Source: Owenia fusiformis
Taxonomy: Eukaryota; Annelida; Polychaeta; Sabellida; Oweniidae
DNA: 64,000 nucleotides
NCBI GenBank assembly: GCA_903813345.2
Contig: CAIIXF020000012.1
Span: 29,586,184-29,650,183, forward strand
Direction of reading: 5' to 3'
Shown here: positions 52,966-64,000 of the stretch, piece after piece
Layout of the letters: every line of letters starts with the position of its first letter
Position numbering within the stretch: the first letter of the stretch is position 1
Made by a program: the position numbers and the translations under genes
The notes under the pieces: model-generated
Seen by the model: the letters and a program-made list of their open reading frames with translations, nothing else
What the model was told of the DNA's origin: nothing
The model's database searches: none

Positions 52966-53075
52966 AGGCTTTGGAAAACCGGAAGTAATGGTTCTGCGCA
53001 TGCGCAGTGAAATATTGGACAAATTTTGTGCAATGGTCCGCCATTGCTCTCAATTTTGTCTGAACGGGTAAGCGT
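52966..53075 (+). promoter_or_regulatory. orphan TATA-less promoter-like cluster (ETS, NRF1, YY1-like) with first-exon donor
   Basis: Within about 100 bp: CCGGAAGTAATGG (ETS-type), TGCGCATGCGCA (consensus NRF1 palindrome), TGGTCCGCCATTG (YY1-like GCCAT), followed by GAACGGGTAAGCG, a good splice donor on the plus strand at about 53068. This is the usual layout of a housekeeping promoter plus 5' exon, but no gene is recognised downstream. Confidence 0.45.
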
Positions 53076-53373
53076 ATTTTAACATTTCTGTCATTTAAAG
53101 CCTGGTTTTCAGTATTTATAATCGAATTTCACTTCAACTTGATTGTAGAAATGAATAGAATTGTAACTTCTTATTTTACTGAATCATTATTCGAGCCAGA
53201 AGTGGCGCAAAATCAATTTATGAACTTGAAGAAATTTAGTTACTCATGGTTCAACGAGTTTTTCAGATGGTTCAAATAGGCTAGTCAACACTGATATATT
53301 TAATGTTCTGTAAATGGTTAGTATGATGCTATGCTGGTCGCAAGGAGAGGTATCAAAAGTTCAATGTCTGATA

Positions 53374-54920
53374 CAGTGGCGTAGCCAGGATTTGGTGACC
53401 GGGGGTTCTATTTTTATGATATTCACAACCCCCCCCCCCCCTCCCCTTCATTAGGGTTTCTCAAATAATGCAATTTGTACAATTACACTCCCTCCAACAG
53501 TTTGGCAATCCTAACTAACCCATTGGATTATGTATTAAGGCATCTTTAAGTTTGAATTCTTATATGCATAATTTGTAAAGAAAAAACTATTTTGGGAGGG
53601 GAAATACAATTCATTTCAATACCTTATTAAAGGCAGAATCTGATCTATAGGGGGTGACAAAATTACAAGCAACATGTATAATTGACTTACCAATCTATTC
53701 CTTACAACATCAAATACAATATCTCCCAAAAGATTCACAACATGTTATAAATTGGTGAAGTTATTAATGATTCAAAGTGCAAAAATGAAAGTGCAAAATC
53801 GTATTATTGATGAAAATATATATCATTCAAATAAGTGGGTCTCGGTTATGCTTTGTTTTAAAACGTTAAAAATATTTCTTTGGACGTCCCCGGAGCTCAG
53901 TAGTAAGTCACACAGAGCAGATCAACCGCAATTGATAATAAAAACGTTTTAGTGGATATAAATTATATAAATACAAGCGACTGTTATTTTGTTAACTTTT
54001 CAATGTTTTTTTATTATATAATTTATTCGCTAAACATATCGTTACATTAACACGAAAATGGAGAGCAAGTAAACTGGAACGATAACAATTTGAATTCTAT
54101 ACAATCTCTTAGATGAGTGGAGTGTATCTGAAAAAACAAAATCATTTTTTGCAATGATTGATTTTTCTTTGGAAAAGTGATGGGTAAATAAACACTGAAC
54201 AAATGAAAGAATGAATAAATTGAACAAATGCTCGTGTTTATAAATGATATACGCTTTTAAATAATTCATTTCACAACGTTTTTAATTATTTAACGCAATT
54301 GGTTTCGGGGACTTGCCAGCCCCAGGGACGTCCCAAGAAATATTTTAATTAAATTTTAATCGAAATAAAACAAAACAGAGATGTACACATTTGAAAGAAC
54401 GTGTGTTTAATCAATATTAAAACTATTCCAGATATTTATTCGTCAATGTTGTAAAAATCATTCGGAGTATGGGACGTCTGCATTGTTTTCAATAACTTTA
54501 AATAACTTCGTATTGGAACAGAACTGGTGGCTTCCTACAGACGACAGAGGACTGATTTAGCCATTGCCCAAGATGGGTTATTTTGTCCGAGAAGAAGCAT
54601 GCTTCTAAGTTAATTGTGCGAAATTATTATTGTTATTTCTAAATGTAAAATCTCATGCTCTGGGGTCTTCCCAAAATTAAATCTCACCCCGTGCCTAAGG
54701 TTGCCAAACGTTTTGAGGGAAGTGTAACTTCACTAAGACATGTTTTTAAGAACACCAACAAATATCAATTCATTTACTGCTCATATACGGTATGTAGTTT
54801 TCAAATAGCACAGTAATTTAATGATTCTGGTTATATGCATTTTTCCGCAAAATGATATTTTGGGAAATCCTGACCGGGGGTTCGTTCGAACCCACCGAAC
54901 CCCCGCTGCCTACGGCTATG
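53374..54920. mobile_element. 1.55-kb hAT-like non-autonomous element, 5-bp target duplication
   Basis: Left end CAGTGGCGTAGCCAGG; right end, inward, CATAGCCGTAGGCAGCGG. TGATA abuts both ends (53369-53373 and 54921-54925). Both termini carry gaccgggggttc-type sub-terminal blocks. No transposase recognised; the open frames near 53752-53952 and 54042-54269 resemble nothing I know. Confidence 0.8.
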
Positions 54921-54925
54921 TGATA

Positions 54926-57375
54926 GGAAGCTAAATTAATCTAGTTTTGAGTTTGACCCCCTCCCCCCAAAAAACGTGATCATCGCGGACTTTTCGCGTG
55001 TGGACTTTCGTGGATTTTGGATTTTCATTGGGATATAACCATAACGTATGTAGGCTACAATGTAGAATTCTTAAAACATGTGACAACAACAGTAAACAGC
55101 ATTTGCAGAAAACATCAAGTAAACTCTTTATTTTAAAACCATTCAAAGGAATTCTGATCCGAGTCAAAATTGCACAAAAATTGAAATGTTAAAATTTGTC
55201 TGATAGCAAACTGAAATGGCTTTGCCCCCCCCCCTTCTAGATTTATTTAGTTTTATAGGCTTATCCGTCGACATTGAACCTTAGATGCCTCCCGCCAGAC
55301 TTATGTCACGAGACTGGCTATTACCATCTACATAAGAAGTGAACGATAGTTTTTTAAACTGGAAGGTCAAGGTCGGAACTCAAATGAATATAGACTGCCC
55401 CAATTCATTTCTTTTTCAGAACAAGAACGCCAACAACAACAAGATCCTATGCATACGACCACGCACACCAACAACAAGTGCAACAACAAATAACGCAAAC
55501 AATTATAAAGGTTATGTCAACAAAGACATATATTAAATTACAGGTGTGAAATCGGCAAAACTTGGGCTCAGTAGACAATAAAGAAGTTTACTGTAGAAGT
55601 GTACATGCTAAGGTGTCAAGGTATGTATCAAATCAAGAGATCAAAAGACTAAAAGCTAATGTATATTTTGTAACAATGAGAGGTAAAGCAATACCATTTT
55701 TATTACATGAACCACAAACATGTGAACGTGCTACTTTAAAAACGGAGGAAACGTAATTTGTAGGTCTTAAACTTAAAACTGGTTTATTTCTTTTGCTAGT
55801 GGTCTCTGTTTTATTTTCTATTTACGACAAAGTAATAAGAGTGTTTCGACCCTTCCAAGCCGCGGTTTATGTTGCAAGAAGTACTAATACAATAATATTG
55901 TATTTAAAAAACTATTAGTATGAACTGTATGAATACATGAAATATCTTCATTCAAAGCCGCGGTTTATGTTGCAAGAAGTACTAATATGTATTTAAAAAA
56001 CTATTAGTATGAACTGTATGAATACATGAAATATCTTCATTCAAAGGTATAAATGTTGTACAAAGACAGGCAGGAAATGTATTGACTAAGGCCACACATA
56101 TAAGATATGCTTTTATCTCATATTTCCAGGGCACGGTAATAATAACAAAGGTCAAGAAGGATGATGTACATTAGAACTTTCCACAGAGTCCAAGTGATGT
56201 CACGACAAGATCCAATGAGTTTCAATCAGGGTCCAGATGTCATACACTAGGGATTTAATTGGACTTTTTGAGATTTGTTGTATATTTTTGGGCTATAAGA
56301 CGCCACAATATACTGAAATATGTGCTTAAGTTACATGATTGTTTTATGTCACCGTGTAGAGATGGTGACATAATGAAGTTTGTTAGAGTTTATTCGTATA
56401 TTTAAACTTTTTCTTGGTAATGCAATACTGCATCAAAACACAAAAAAAACAGATATAGAAATTGTGTTCACAGTTTGAAAATCTGATTTAAAACTTCTTG
56501 CAAAATGTAACATAACGTAAAAGAGCACGAAGCGCTATCTATGTATATTGTTCTTGGTAAAAAAGTCACTTACAAAAATAACAATAGAGTTCCTTACTTG
56601 TAAGTCACCCTACCCCATCCAGAACAGTATACCAGTAGCCTAATAGCATAAGTGGCGCTACACACTTCTGTGACAATATAACCATTTACTTAATAGATTC
56701 CACTAAAAGCAACATTTCACTATCACTCCATCTTTTCCGCCCCTTATACCTAACTTCGGGTCTTTGTAGTTTTTCAGTGATTTTTTCACTGGATTATCTT
56801 GTTATTGTTTTCAACTTATTGTGTTCAATTCTGACACTTGGTTGTTTTGTTGGTTGTCCTGTTGATTTTCTCAGTATATTGGTGAAATTGTGCTTATGAT
56901 ATGGTCTCAAGATATATCTAGGGTAAATATGATGTTTTATGAGCAATTATATATTGGGACATTACTGGTTGTCCAGAATAGAAATCTGCTTAGTCTTTTG
57001 CAGATTATTGACATAGACATAGGCATTTCATCATTGAATCTAAAGAGATAAATGCCGCTCTCGAGTTAGAAAAATGGCGGATGGAAATAACCATAGATTC
57101 TGGGCCGATATAAAGATAGCAGCACCAAGATATTACACTATTATCAAGAGAATAAATAAACACAGATCGATTACCATGTCATCTTTATTTTAAACTTATT
57201 TCTATCGACCTTAGCCTATGAAAATAACCACCTGTCTATACAATCAAAGAAAAAAAGTCAAATATGTGTAACGGCCAAGCTGCTATTACAGGCCAACCTT
57301 TAAAGTTCACTCGGTATGTAGATCTATGGGACAATATTTGGATGCCAAAATTTGATATTATGTAGTGGGGATATG
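54926..57375. other. intergenic, no confident gene
   Basis: 55411-55425 (ttctttttcag) and later ttacag/gtatgt signals around 55530-55620 look like splice sites, but no continuous reading frame with family resemblance results. 55858-56045 is a two-copy direct repeat (gccgcggtttatgttgcaag, aagtactaat ... atatcttcattcaaag; the first copy has a 12-14-bp insertion). gtcaccgtgtagagatggtgac at about 56347 is a GTCACCAC MITE remnant. 56990-57030 repeats 51910-51965. Confidence 0.5.
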
Positions 57376-60300
57376 TATCAGATGCTGGCACAGTTTTGCC
57401 GGAAGTTCCCAAGAAGTAACTTTTGGCAATGCAGTATGTTAGAGTAACTTAGTAGGTGTAAGAAAATATAAGGTGATGGCCTCTAAAGTGGTAAAAACAA
57501 TTTTCACGGCCGAATTGGACTTCAATTCCTGCGATTTCAGGGGGTACTATAAGACTATTTCATAACATAAAGGATATAGTTGCTATTGTTCTGCTTTCTA
57601 CAGCACACATTACTAGTCCAAAGATGAATAATATCCTAAAGTTATAGGCCGATATCTATATTAGTCTCAGAAATATTGCAATTAATAGGAAAAAAATATG
57701 CAATATTAGTCATTTTTAAGTCTCACGTATCTTATATTTGTAGCTTCCAGCAAAAGATGGCAGCTTAAATAGCTCAAAATTGTTTTCTAAAACCTAATTC
57801 AAGCTTTGTTTGATATTGTAATACAATTATAATAATGATAATGTTATATTTATGATTTTTAATATGACTTTATAGTACCCTACCCCTGGAAAGTGGGTGT
57901 GGTCAATGTAATCATTTTGCAGCATACAATTAAAAACTTGTATTGATAGAAAGCAAATCAATGCATTTTTAACATTTTCACTTGTTGCTTGACATTGTAA
58001 TTCATTCATTACTAAAATATAGGACTCTACATATTTTATATATACGTTTTCAATTTTGTACAATGTATCATGATGAAATCTAATAGGCTGTTTCATTTTC
58101 AGTGTTCACTAACGCATGAAATGTAAGTCACAGTGTTTCCAAATTACCTTTGCAATGAGAAGGTACCACAAAGACTACATAATATGAGCAGTTTCAAGGT
58201 CCTAATACTAATACTTACTGATCTATCGGCGTGCAAAAATAGAGAAAGCTGTCGTGAGTGCAGTTTTAACTAACTTTGAACTGAAACTGCTGCTTAATGA
58301 ATATTTTTCTCAACATCTGTGACTTTTTTAGACCCCAAACATAAGATACCAAGACATAATGCTACCAAGTTCTGATATTGGAAGTTTCAGAGCTCTAGAT
58401 CAAATATTCACTTCTGCATGTACTTTTAAAAAGACCCAAAAGGACAAAAACCTGTCAGATATCGTGAAAAATATGAAAGATGCACTATTCAGAACAATTT
58501 ATCTCTTAAATGTTACTTTTATTTGACATAATTTCTGATTCTGCCTCCAGTTAGTACCACCAATAATACATATGAGAAGACTTAACGTCATAGTAAGTTG
58601 AAGTACAGATCTATTGGCTTCTGAAAATGGGAAAAGCTGTAGCAAGTATGATTTTCACCAGTTTTTCATCTAAGACTGCAACTTTCTGAATTTTCTTTTT
58701 ACAAACTGCACAGTAAGACCAAAGACATTAAAGGAAACCTGGTCATTGTACCACCAATAATAAGTAAAAATAATATTGGTAATATATACCAAGTGTTTTC
58801 TTTAATTCCAAGGCATCTGAATTGATAAATAAATGAAATCAGTACTTTATTGTATCTTGGGACAAAATACACTGTTTGAATGCTTAAGCTTGACATCACA
58901 GTATCAAGTGAAAGATACGTTGTTATAAACAGCTATATATCACTTACTCTTCAATTTGAAATATGCCTGGCCATCCTAAGAAAAATGCGACGGAGGGCAA
59001 AGAGGGTGCATGGTATAATTGGTAATTAAGCTCTTCTAGAGTTTAAAGCTCCCACAATTTTTAAAAATGAAATGGAGAATAACATGTGAAAGTATAGGAT
59101 GGACTAATTGTTCTAAGAAAGTTTTTGAAAGTAACATTGCATGAAATGTTTAAGCAAGAGATATGTTCCAAAATACTTTCAGGTAGAAATAAATGTATTC
59201 TCAGTATTCAATAATAACATTCTTTATAGGTTTTTTGGTCTTAAGCATATCAGTGATTATCCCATGGTTGCAAGGATATAGATCGAATATCACATGAAGA
59301 TATATTTGATATGTGGATCAGGTTATAATATTTTAGCAAAAAATTCACAAACCATCGAATATCACTTTTAAACTATTGAATATCACGTCTTAAAAAGTGA
59401 TATTCGATGGAGTGAAAAGTGATATTCGATGGTTTCGAATTTTTTCAAAAAAGAATTTCTTTTTACATTTTTTAAATTATTTTCAAAAATATTTTAAAAA
59501 AATTTCAACATTTTTTCACAATTTTTTTTCAATTATTTGTTCAAATTTTTTCTCAAATTATATTTTTCACATTTTTTTGCTGATGATGATTTCCCATGGG
59601 ATGAATAAATTTTTTTTCAAAAATATCAATTATATCCACTCATGGATACAAATATCTTCACTCACTCGCTGCGCTCACTCATGAAAATATCAATATCCAC
59701 TCATGGATATAAATGATATTTTTTCAAAACCATAGGATATTCCTATATTATATCAATTCGGATGCTGAAGTCACTTAATAAATAATAACTAGATGTAACT
59801 CATAGTAAGCACTTCAAGTTTCAGTTCTAAATAAAATACAGTTTAGTTAAAAAATTGTTAAGAATACATACATTTTTTCACAATCACAATTTCACCATTT
59901 CTGACTGTATTTTGCATATTTCTAGGTGTCAATGGTTCAATGATTATTTGATATAACCTCCTGAAACTACTCTCATATATATTTGGTGGTACAGTGATAT
60001 GGAATCCTGTCTTTTGGGGTCTCACGGAATTCTTGTTTTAGAGAAGAAAATCCTGAAAGCTGCAGTTTAATATTATGAATTATAGGTGAAAATTGCACTT
60101 GCTACACTGCTTCTCCCATTTTTAAATGCTAATAAATCTGTAACTACACTTACTATGACCTTAAGTCTACTCATATGTATTATTGGTATTACTAACTAGA
60201 GGCAGAATCAGAAATTATGGTAAATAAAAGTAAAATTTAAGAGATAAATTGTTCTGAATAGTGCATTTTATCACATTTTTTCGCGATATCTGACTGCATT

Positions 60301-61377
60301 TTGTGTCTTTTGGGTCTTTTTAAGAGTCCATTCAGATATGAATACTTGATCTAGAGATCTGAAATTTTCAATACCAGAATTTGGTAGCACTATGTCTTGA
60401 TATCCTGTGTTTGGACTCTAACCAAATCACAGTTGTTGAGAAAAAAATTCATAAGTAGCAGTTTTAATTCAAAATTAGTTGAAACGGCACTCAAGACAGC
60501 TTTCCTCATTTTTGAAAGCCGATAGATCGGCAAGCATTTACACCATGATCTTGAATCTGCGCATACATATTCTTAATGGCACTATCTCATTACCCAGATA
60601 TTGTGGAAACATTGTTGTCAAAAGGTAAGGGTGATCCGAGAAAAAGTTGGTAAATTGAAACAGCCTATTAGATTTCATTATGATACATTGTACAAAATTG
60701 AAATCGTATATATAAAATATGTAGAGTCCTATATTTTAATAATAAATGAATTACAATGTCAAGTAACAAGTGAAGATGTTTTAAATGCATTGATTTGCTT
60801 TCTATCAATACAAGTTTTTAATTGTATGCTGCAAAATGATAACATTGACCACGTCCACTTTCCAGGGGTAGGGTACTATAAAGCCATATAATAAAAATCA
60901 TAAATAGTACATTATCATTATTATAATTGTATTACAATATCAAACAAAGCTTGAATTACTTTTTAGAAAACAATTTTGAGCTATTTAAGCTGCCATCTTT
61001 TGCTGGAAGCTACAAATATAAGATACGTGAGACTTAAAAATGACTAAAATTGCATATTTTTTTCCTATTAATTGCAATATTTCTGAGACTAATATAGATA
61101 TCGGCCTATAACTTTAGGATATTATTCATCTTTGGACTAGTAATGTGTGCTGTAGAAAGCAGAACAATAGCAACCATATCCTTCATGTTATGAAATAGTC
61201 TTATAGTACCCCCTGAAATCGCAGGAATTGAAGTCCAATTCGGCCGTGAAAATTGTTTTTACCACTTTAAAGGCCATCACCTTACATTTTCTTACACCTA
61301 CTAGGTTACTCTAACATACTGCATTGCCAAAAGTTACTTCTTGCAAACTTCCGGCAAAACTGTGCCAGCATCTGATA
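57376..61377. mobile_element. 4.0-kb element with 1.3-1.4-kb inverted-repeat arms
   Basis: Left arm 57376 to about 58760 is the reverse complement of the right arm, about 59985-61377, with moderate divergence and small indels. Both outer ends are TATCAGATGCTGGCACAG. Each arm contains an internal duplication (gatctat(c/t)gg...aaagctgt(c/a)g(t/c)gag(t)...; compare 58215-58260 and 58605-58655). The 1.2-kb centre holds AT-rich DNA and a hairpin at 59351-59433 made of aaccatcgaatatcactttt and its complement. A foldback-type or long-TIR non-autonomous DNA transposon is likely. The matched open frames in the arms (57827-58096 minus, 60601-60891 plus) show no sign of coding constraint. Confidence 0.8.
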
Positions 61378-62112
61378 TAATAGAGAGTTCTGTAAATATA
61401 ATGATTGCATAATAAATAGCGGTAATTCATTAAGATTAGTCACACAACTAAAATACATTTCCTAGTTTGGTGATTGTCCTGAAGATTAGCTGCCTTGAAT
61501 CAGTGGCAGAGGCGAGGCAGTTGACATCGTTTAGAGATATTGTATGGGACCGTTAAACTATTAACTATCTGAAAGGTGTTAAAAATTGTTGAAATTAACA
61601 TCCCTGAAGAAGTCATTAAGAGTGTTGTAGTCTCAGCATAGGCTTTCAAGGGTCAACTAAGAGCTCATGGTCTCGACCAAAGTGCTATTTTCTTATTGAA
61701 AAACGGACTTATATTTAATGTAGTTACACCATAAATTGGAAATCTTTATAAAACATCGCAAAGAACTGAAGAACAAAGTTTACATTTTAAAGTGCGTTTT
61801 AGGGACGTATAAAATGTGCTGATTAATAATAAATGGTAAGTTTAAACTCTTGATAGGTAGATTTAGTTATAGAAGCAAGTGGGTTTAGCCTAGATCTAAT
61901 TTTTGACAAACGAACTAAAAATTCTGCCATTTTTGATTGTTTGCTGATTTTATTCGATCCCAGTCTCAGGGAATGTACTAAAAACCCTTCGACCCTGCGA
62001 CCTACGACTTACAGCGTGTCAAGAATTTTTGAAATATACTTTTATAAAAACCCTTCGACCTTCTAGATATTTCTCAGTACATATGAAGTTGCTGGAAATA
62101 TTACAGTTAAAT
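61378..62112. other. intergenic, nothing recognised
   Basis: No gene. A small direct repeat taaaaacccttcgacc occurs near 61979 and 62046. Confidence 0.5.
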
Positions 62113-62119
62113 ATATTTA

Positions 62120-63620
62120 ACGGAGTGGCTCCAGGACCGACAATTGTCGGTACTGGAGACTGTCCAGGGGTATTTGCTGGGGTACCGACAATTGTCGGCA
62201 CTCTATCGTCATCTAATAGTGTCAGATAGAGAACCGACAATTGTCGGTACGCAAGTGGCTGCTACGTGTTTTTGCTAGAGAGCCGACAATTTCATAAATA
62301 AATTCACTACTTTTAATTTCATAAATAACTTCAACACTGGTAGTCTAGTGGTTAGCGAGCACGATTCGAACACACTCGGTCCCGAGTTCGAATCCCAGCA
62401 AGACCTACTTTTTTCTTTTGAGGGGGGGATAGTGCTTCTTTTGCAGTATGGAATCGTACAGGCATTAACTTGTAGTGAGCCATAATTTATTTCGACAAAA
62501 AATTGATTCAACTTCCATCAAAATTGTCCTACAAGATTCAATTAATAAACATTTTAAAGCTCTTTTCTTGTTCTATCTAATGGGTCGATATATACAATTA
62601 GGAGGGGATGCTTTCGCCCCCGTCGACCTCTACCCTTACTACGCCATGGCACAGGAGAAATATCTCATTTGGAATATATCACTGTTTACTTTGCGTTTGG
62701 TAGCTCTCTCATGCGAGATGGAATCGTGGCCATAACTAAGGGAGCCAAATGCAACTTCCATCAAAAATTGTGCTATAAGGTATGAGTACCGTAATCCAAC
62801 ACCAAATTCGAAAATTCATAACAATACTTTGCACATATGGCTTTCGTGACCAACTATGAAACGCTTACCCCCATAGTGTTATATATCAAAATGCACCTGT
62901 CCATATAGGGGTTCGATTGACCTACATCAAATTATAGGGAGTCAGGTTGCATTTTGAGATATCAGCGTCCGTTTATTGTAACTCGCGTTTGCTACCACTT
63001 CCTCAATTCTGATATGACAGGCAAACGCGTAGTAAACATCCTCACGTTCGGAACTATTTTGACCTACATCGCTATTTTCGTAATTCAAATGAAAGTTGAA
63101 CTCCTCTTTATTTTGATACCAAATAGTGGCATACTATGTACCCTAGAAGCCAACTATGGGTTATTTAGAACGATACCACAGGTTTTTAAATGGACTATAT
63201 ACCTTTTGGCGGATGGATATGGAACCTCATACCATACGATAAGCTCTAAAAAACATTCTAGCTATTTTCTTCTATCTAATGGGTAGCAAACGCCCCTTCC
63301 TTTTTATTGGGTTTTCAACGTTTACTACCATTCCCTGTTCCCGGGCTACCATTTTTTGACTGGGTTTGGTAATCCCCGGGTAACCGGGGCTTATGCCCTC
63401 CCCGGGTTTTGCACTTGTTCCCAAAATATCCGTATGATATCTGAAATATCCCCCCGCGCATTGCGCATGCGCCAGAAAATTCGACAATCAATATTTGTCG
63501 GTCCTCTAGCGTGTAAACACAGCATATCTCCCGTACCGACAATTTATTTGTCGGTCCTCTAGCGTACCACCACATCAGAGTCTAGAGTACCGACAATTGT
63601 CGGTACTCTAGCCTTTACGT
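62120..63620. mobile_element. 1.5-kb palindrome-bearing transposon with 7-bp target duplication
   Basis: ATATTTA lies directly outside both ends (62113-62119 and 63621-63627). The ends ACGGAGTGGCTCCAGGACCG and, inward from the right, ACGTAAAGGCTAGAGTACCG are imperfect inverted repeats. ACCGACAATTGTCGGT or a one-base variant occurs at 62136, 62184, 62233 and 63589, the last inside a 30-bp perfect palindrome (63582-63611). 62548-63620 is almost identical to 49765-50837, so transposition or duplication is recent. The open frame at 62954-63286 starts with TTG and is identical to its relative only because the DNA is; not a supported gene. Confidence 0.82.
62336..62406 (+). ncRNA. tRNA-like Pol III unit inside the palindrome element
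   Basis: Box A TAGTCTAGTGG at 62341-62351 and box B AGTTCGAATCC at 62385-62395. Inverted copy at 48412-48484. Not foldable as a normal tRNA: no acceptor stem and an extended anticodon loop. The element may have captured a tRNA-derived SINE. Confidence 0.5.
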
Positions 63621-63627
63621 ATATTTA

Positions 63628-64000
63628 AAGCTGGACTTCGATCGGAGCCGGCGATGACGTCACTTCCGAATCATAGCATTCAAAATAAGTAGCGTTTAAT
63701 TACTTCCACCATTCATAATACTTGGTGGTCCAGCGGTAGAATGCTCGCTGAGCACGCAGGAGGCCCGGGTTCGAATCCCGCATTCGCCTTTTTATTTTTT
63801 TAACTAAATGATTGTTCTGTGACATTACGCAGATAATGTTTTTTTTATTGACATAAACTTTATATTAGAGCTTGAAAATGTAAAAACAATACATGTCAAC
63901 ATATTGCGTTTTGGAGCGATGTGCAGGTTTAATGTATTCAAGCACATTCGAATGTGAACGTTTCTTACCTCCTCAGTAAAAATATTTGTGCTTTTCCCAT
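63628..64000. other. right edge, no protein gene
   Basis: Apart from the tRNA-like unit, nothing is recognised. gatgacgtcacttccg near 63652 combines CRE-like and ETS-like words just upstream of the Pol III unit. Confidence 0.45.
63720..63788 (+). tRNA. tRNA-like sequence (Gly-type body), probable pseudogene or SINE head
   Basis: Perfect box A TGGTCCAGCGG (63726-63736) and box B GGTTCGAATCC (63768-63778), then TTTTTATTTTTTT from 63789 as a Pol III terminator. The body follows the tRNA-Gly pattern (TGGTGG, GGTAGAAT, CTCGC, GGCCCGGG). The loop TGAGCAC would place AGC at the anticodon but lacks U33, the D stem has a mismatch and the acceptor stem does not pair. Transcription is plausible; a functional tRNA is unlikely. 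Confidence 0.5.

Noticed and set aside
55339-55756. Two short frames with nearby splice-like signals
   Set aside because: Start codons are non-ATG, the candidate exons do not join in an open frame and I recognise no family; left as unassigned intergenic.
57827-60891. Matched open frames of 89 and 96 codons in the two arms of the inverted repeat
   Set aside because: Over about 77 aligned codons the differences I could compare were all amino-acid changing, with no synonymous ones, so there is no purifying selection; the openness is chance in AT-rich DNA.
63720-63788. Functional tRNA-Ala(AGC) or tRNA-Gly
   Set aside because: No pairing acceptor stem and no U33; kept only as a tRNA-like Pol III unit.

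Overview
The window is nuclear DNA from a marine invertebrate animal. Evidence: intron-rich genes with GT-AG introns whose proteins closely resemble vertebrate orthologues (VPS53, TMX2, PNO1, DNAJC24), a CR1/Jockey-like non-LTR retrotransposon, and a dense load of MITE-like elements and minisatellites. The species cannot be fixed from sequence alone. Minisatellites built on exon-intron junctions recall what I remember being reported for amphioxus; the AT-rich base composition would also suit an ambulacrarian.

Layout. 0.8-3.5 kb: 5'-truncated non-LTR element (minus). 5.1-6.6 kb: non-autonomous DNA transposon with a 7-bp target duplication. 8.6-10.0 kb: single-pass membrane protein with 24-residue leucine-rich repeats (plus). 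10-13 kb: tandem repeats and MITEs. 13.7-29.8 kb: TMX2 (minus, 8 coding exons). Its last intron holds, on the opposite strand, a secreted GH128-like glycoside hydrolase gene carrying a MITE inside a coding exon, then a 2.5-kb satellite. 31.0-32.3 kb: two intronless full-length ORFs on the plus strand only 18 nt apart, DNAJC24/DPH4 (diphthamide synthesis co-chaperone) and PNO1 (40S ribosome assembly). 33.9-51.5 kb: VPS53 (minus, 19 coding exons), the GARP/EARP tethering subunit, reconstructed completely at 850 codons with all splice phases agreeing. 51.5-64 kb: no confident protein gene; an orphan promoter-like cluster, a hAT-like element, a 4-kb inverted-repeat element, a palindrome-bearing 1.5-kb element and Pol III tRNA-like units.

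The most unusual signal is that many tandem arrays in the two intron-rich genes are built on the edge of an exon. Each repeat unit contains the end of a coding exon, the splice site and a little intron, multiplied up to 13 times into the intron. I find this at 7 of 19 VPS53 exons and 1 of 8 TMX2 exons, and weaker duplications at the stop-codon ends of TMX2 and the LRR gene. The second most interesting signal is the MITE in the glycoside hydrolase: it interrupts the exon just before the catalytic NEP motif, yet a donor inside the MITE and an acceptor at its right junction would restore the frame. The third is the tight DNAJC24-PNO1 pair, a candidate bicistronic unit.
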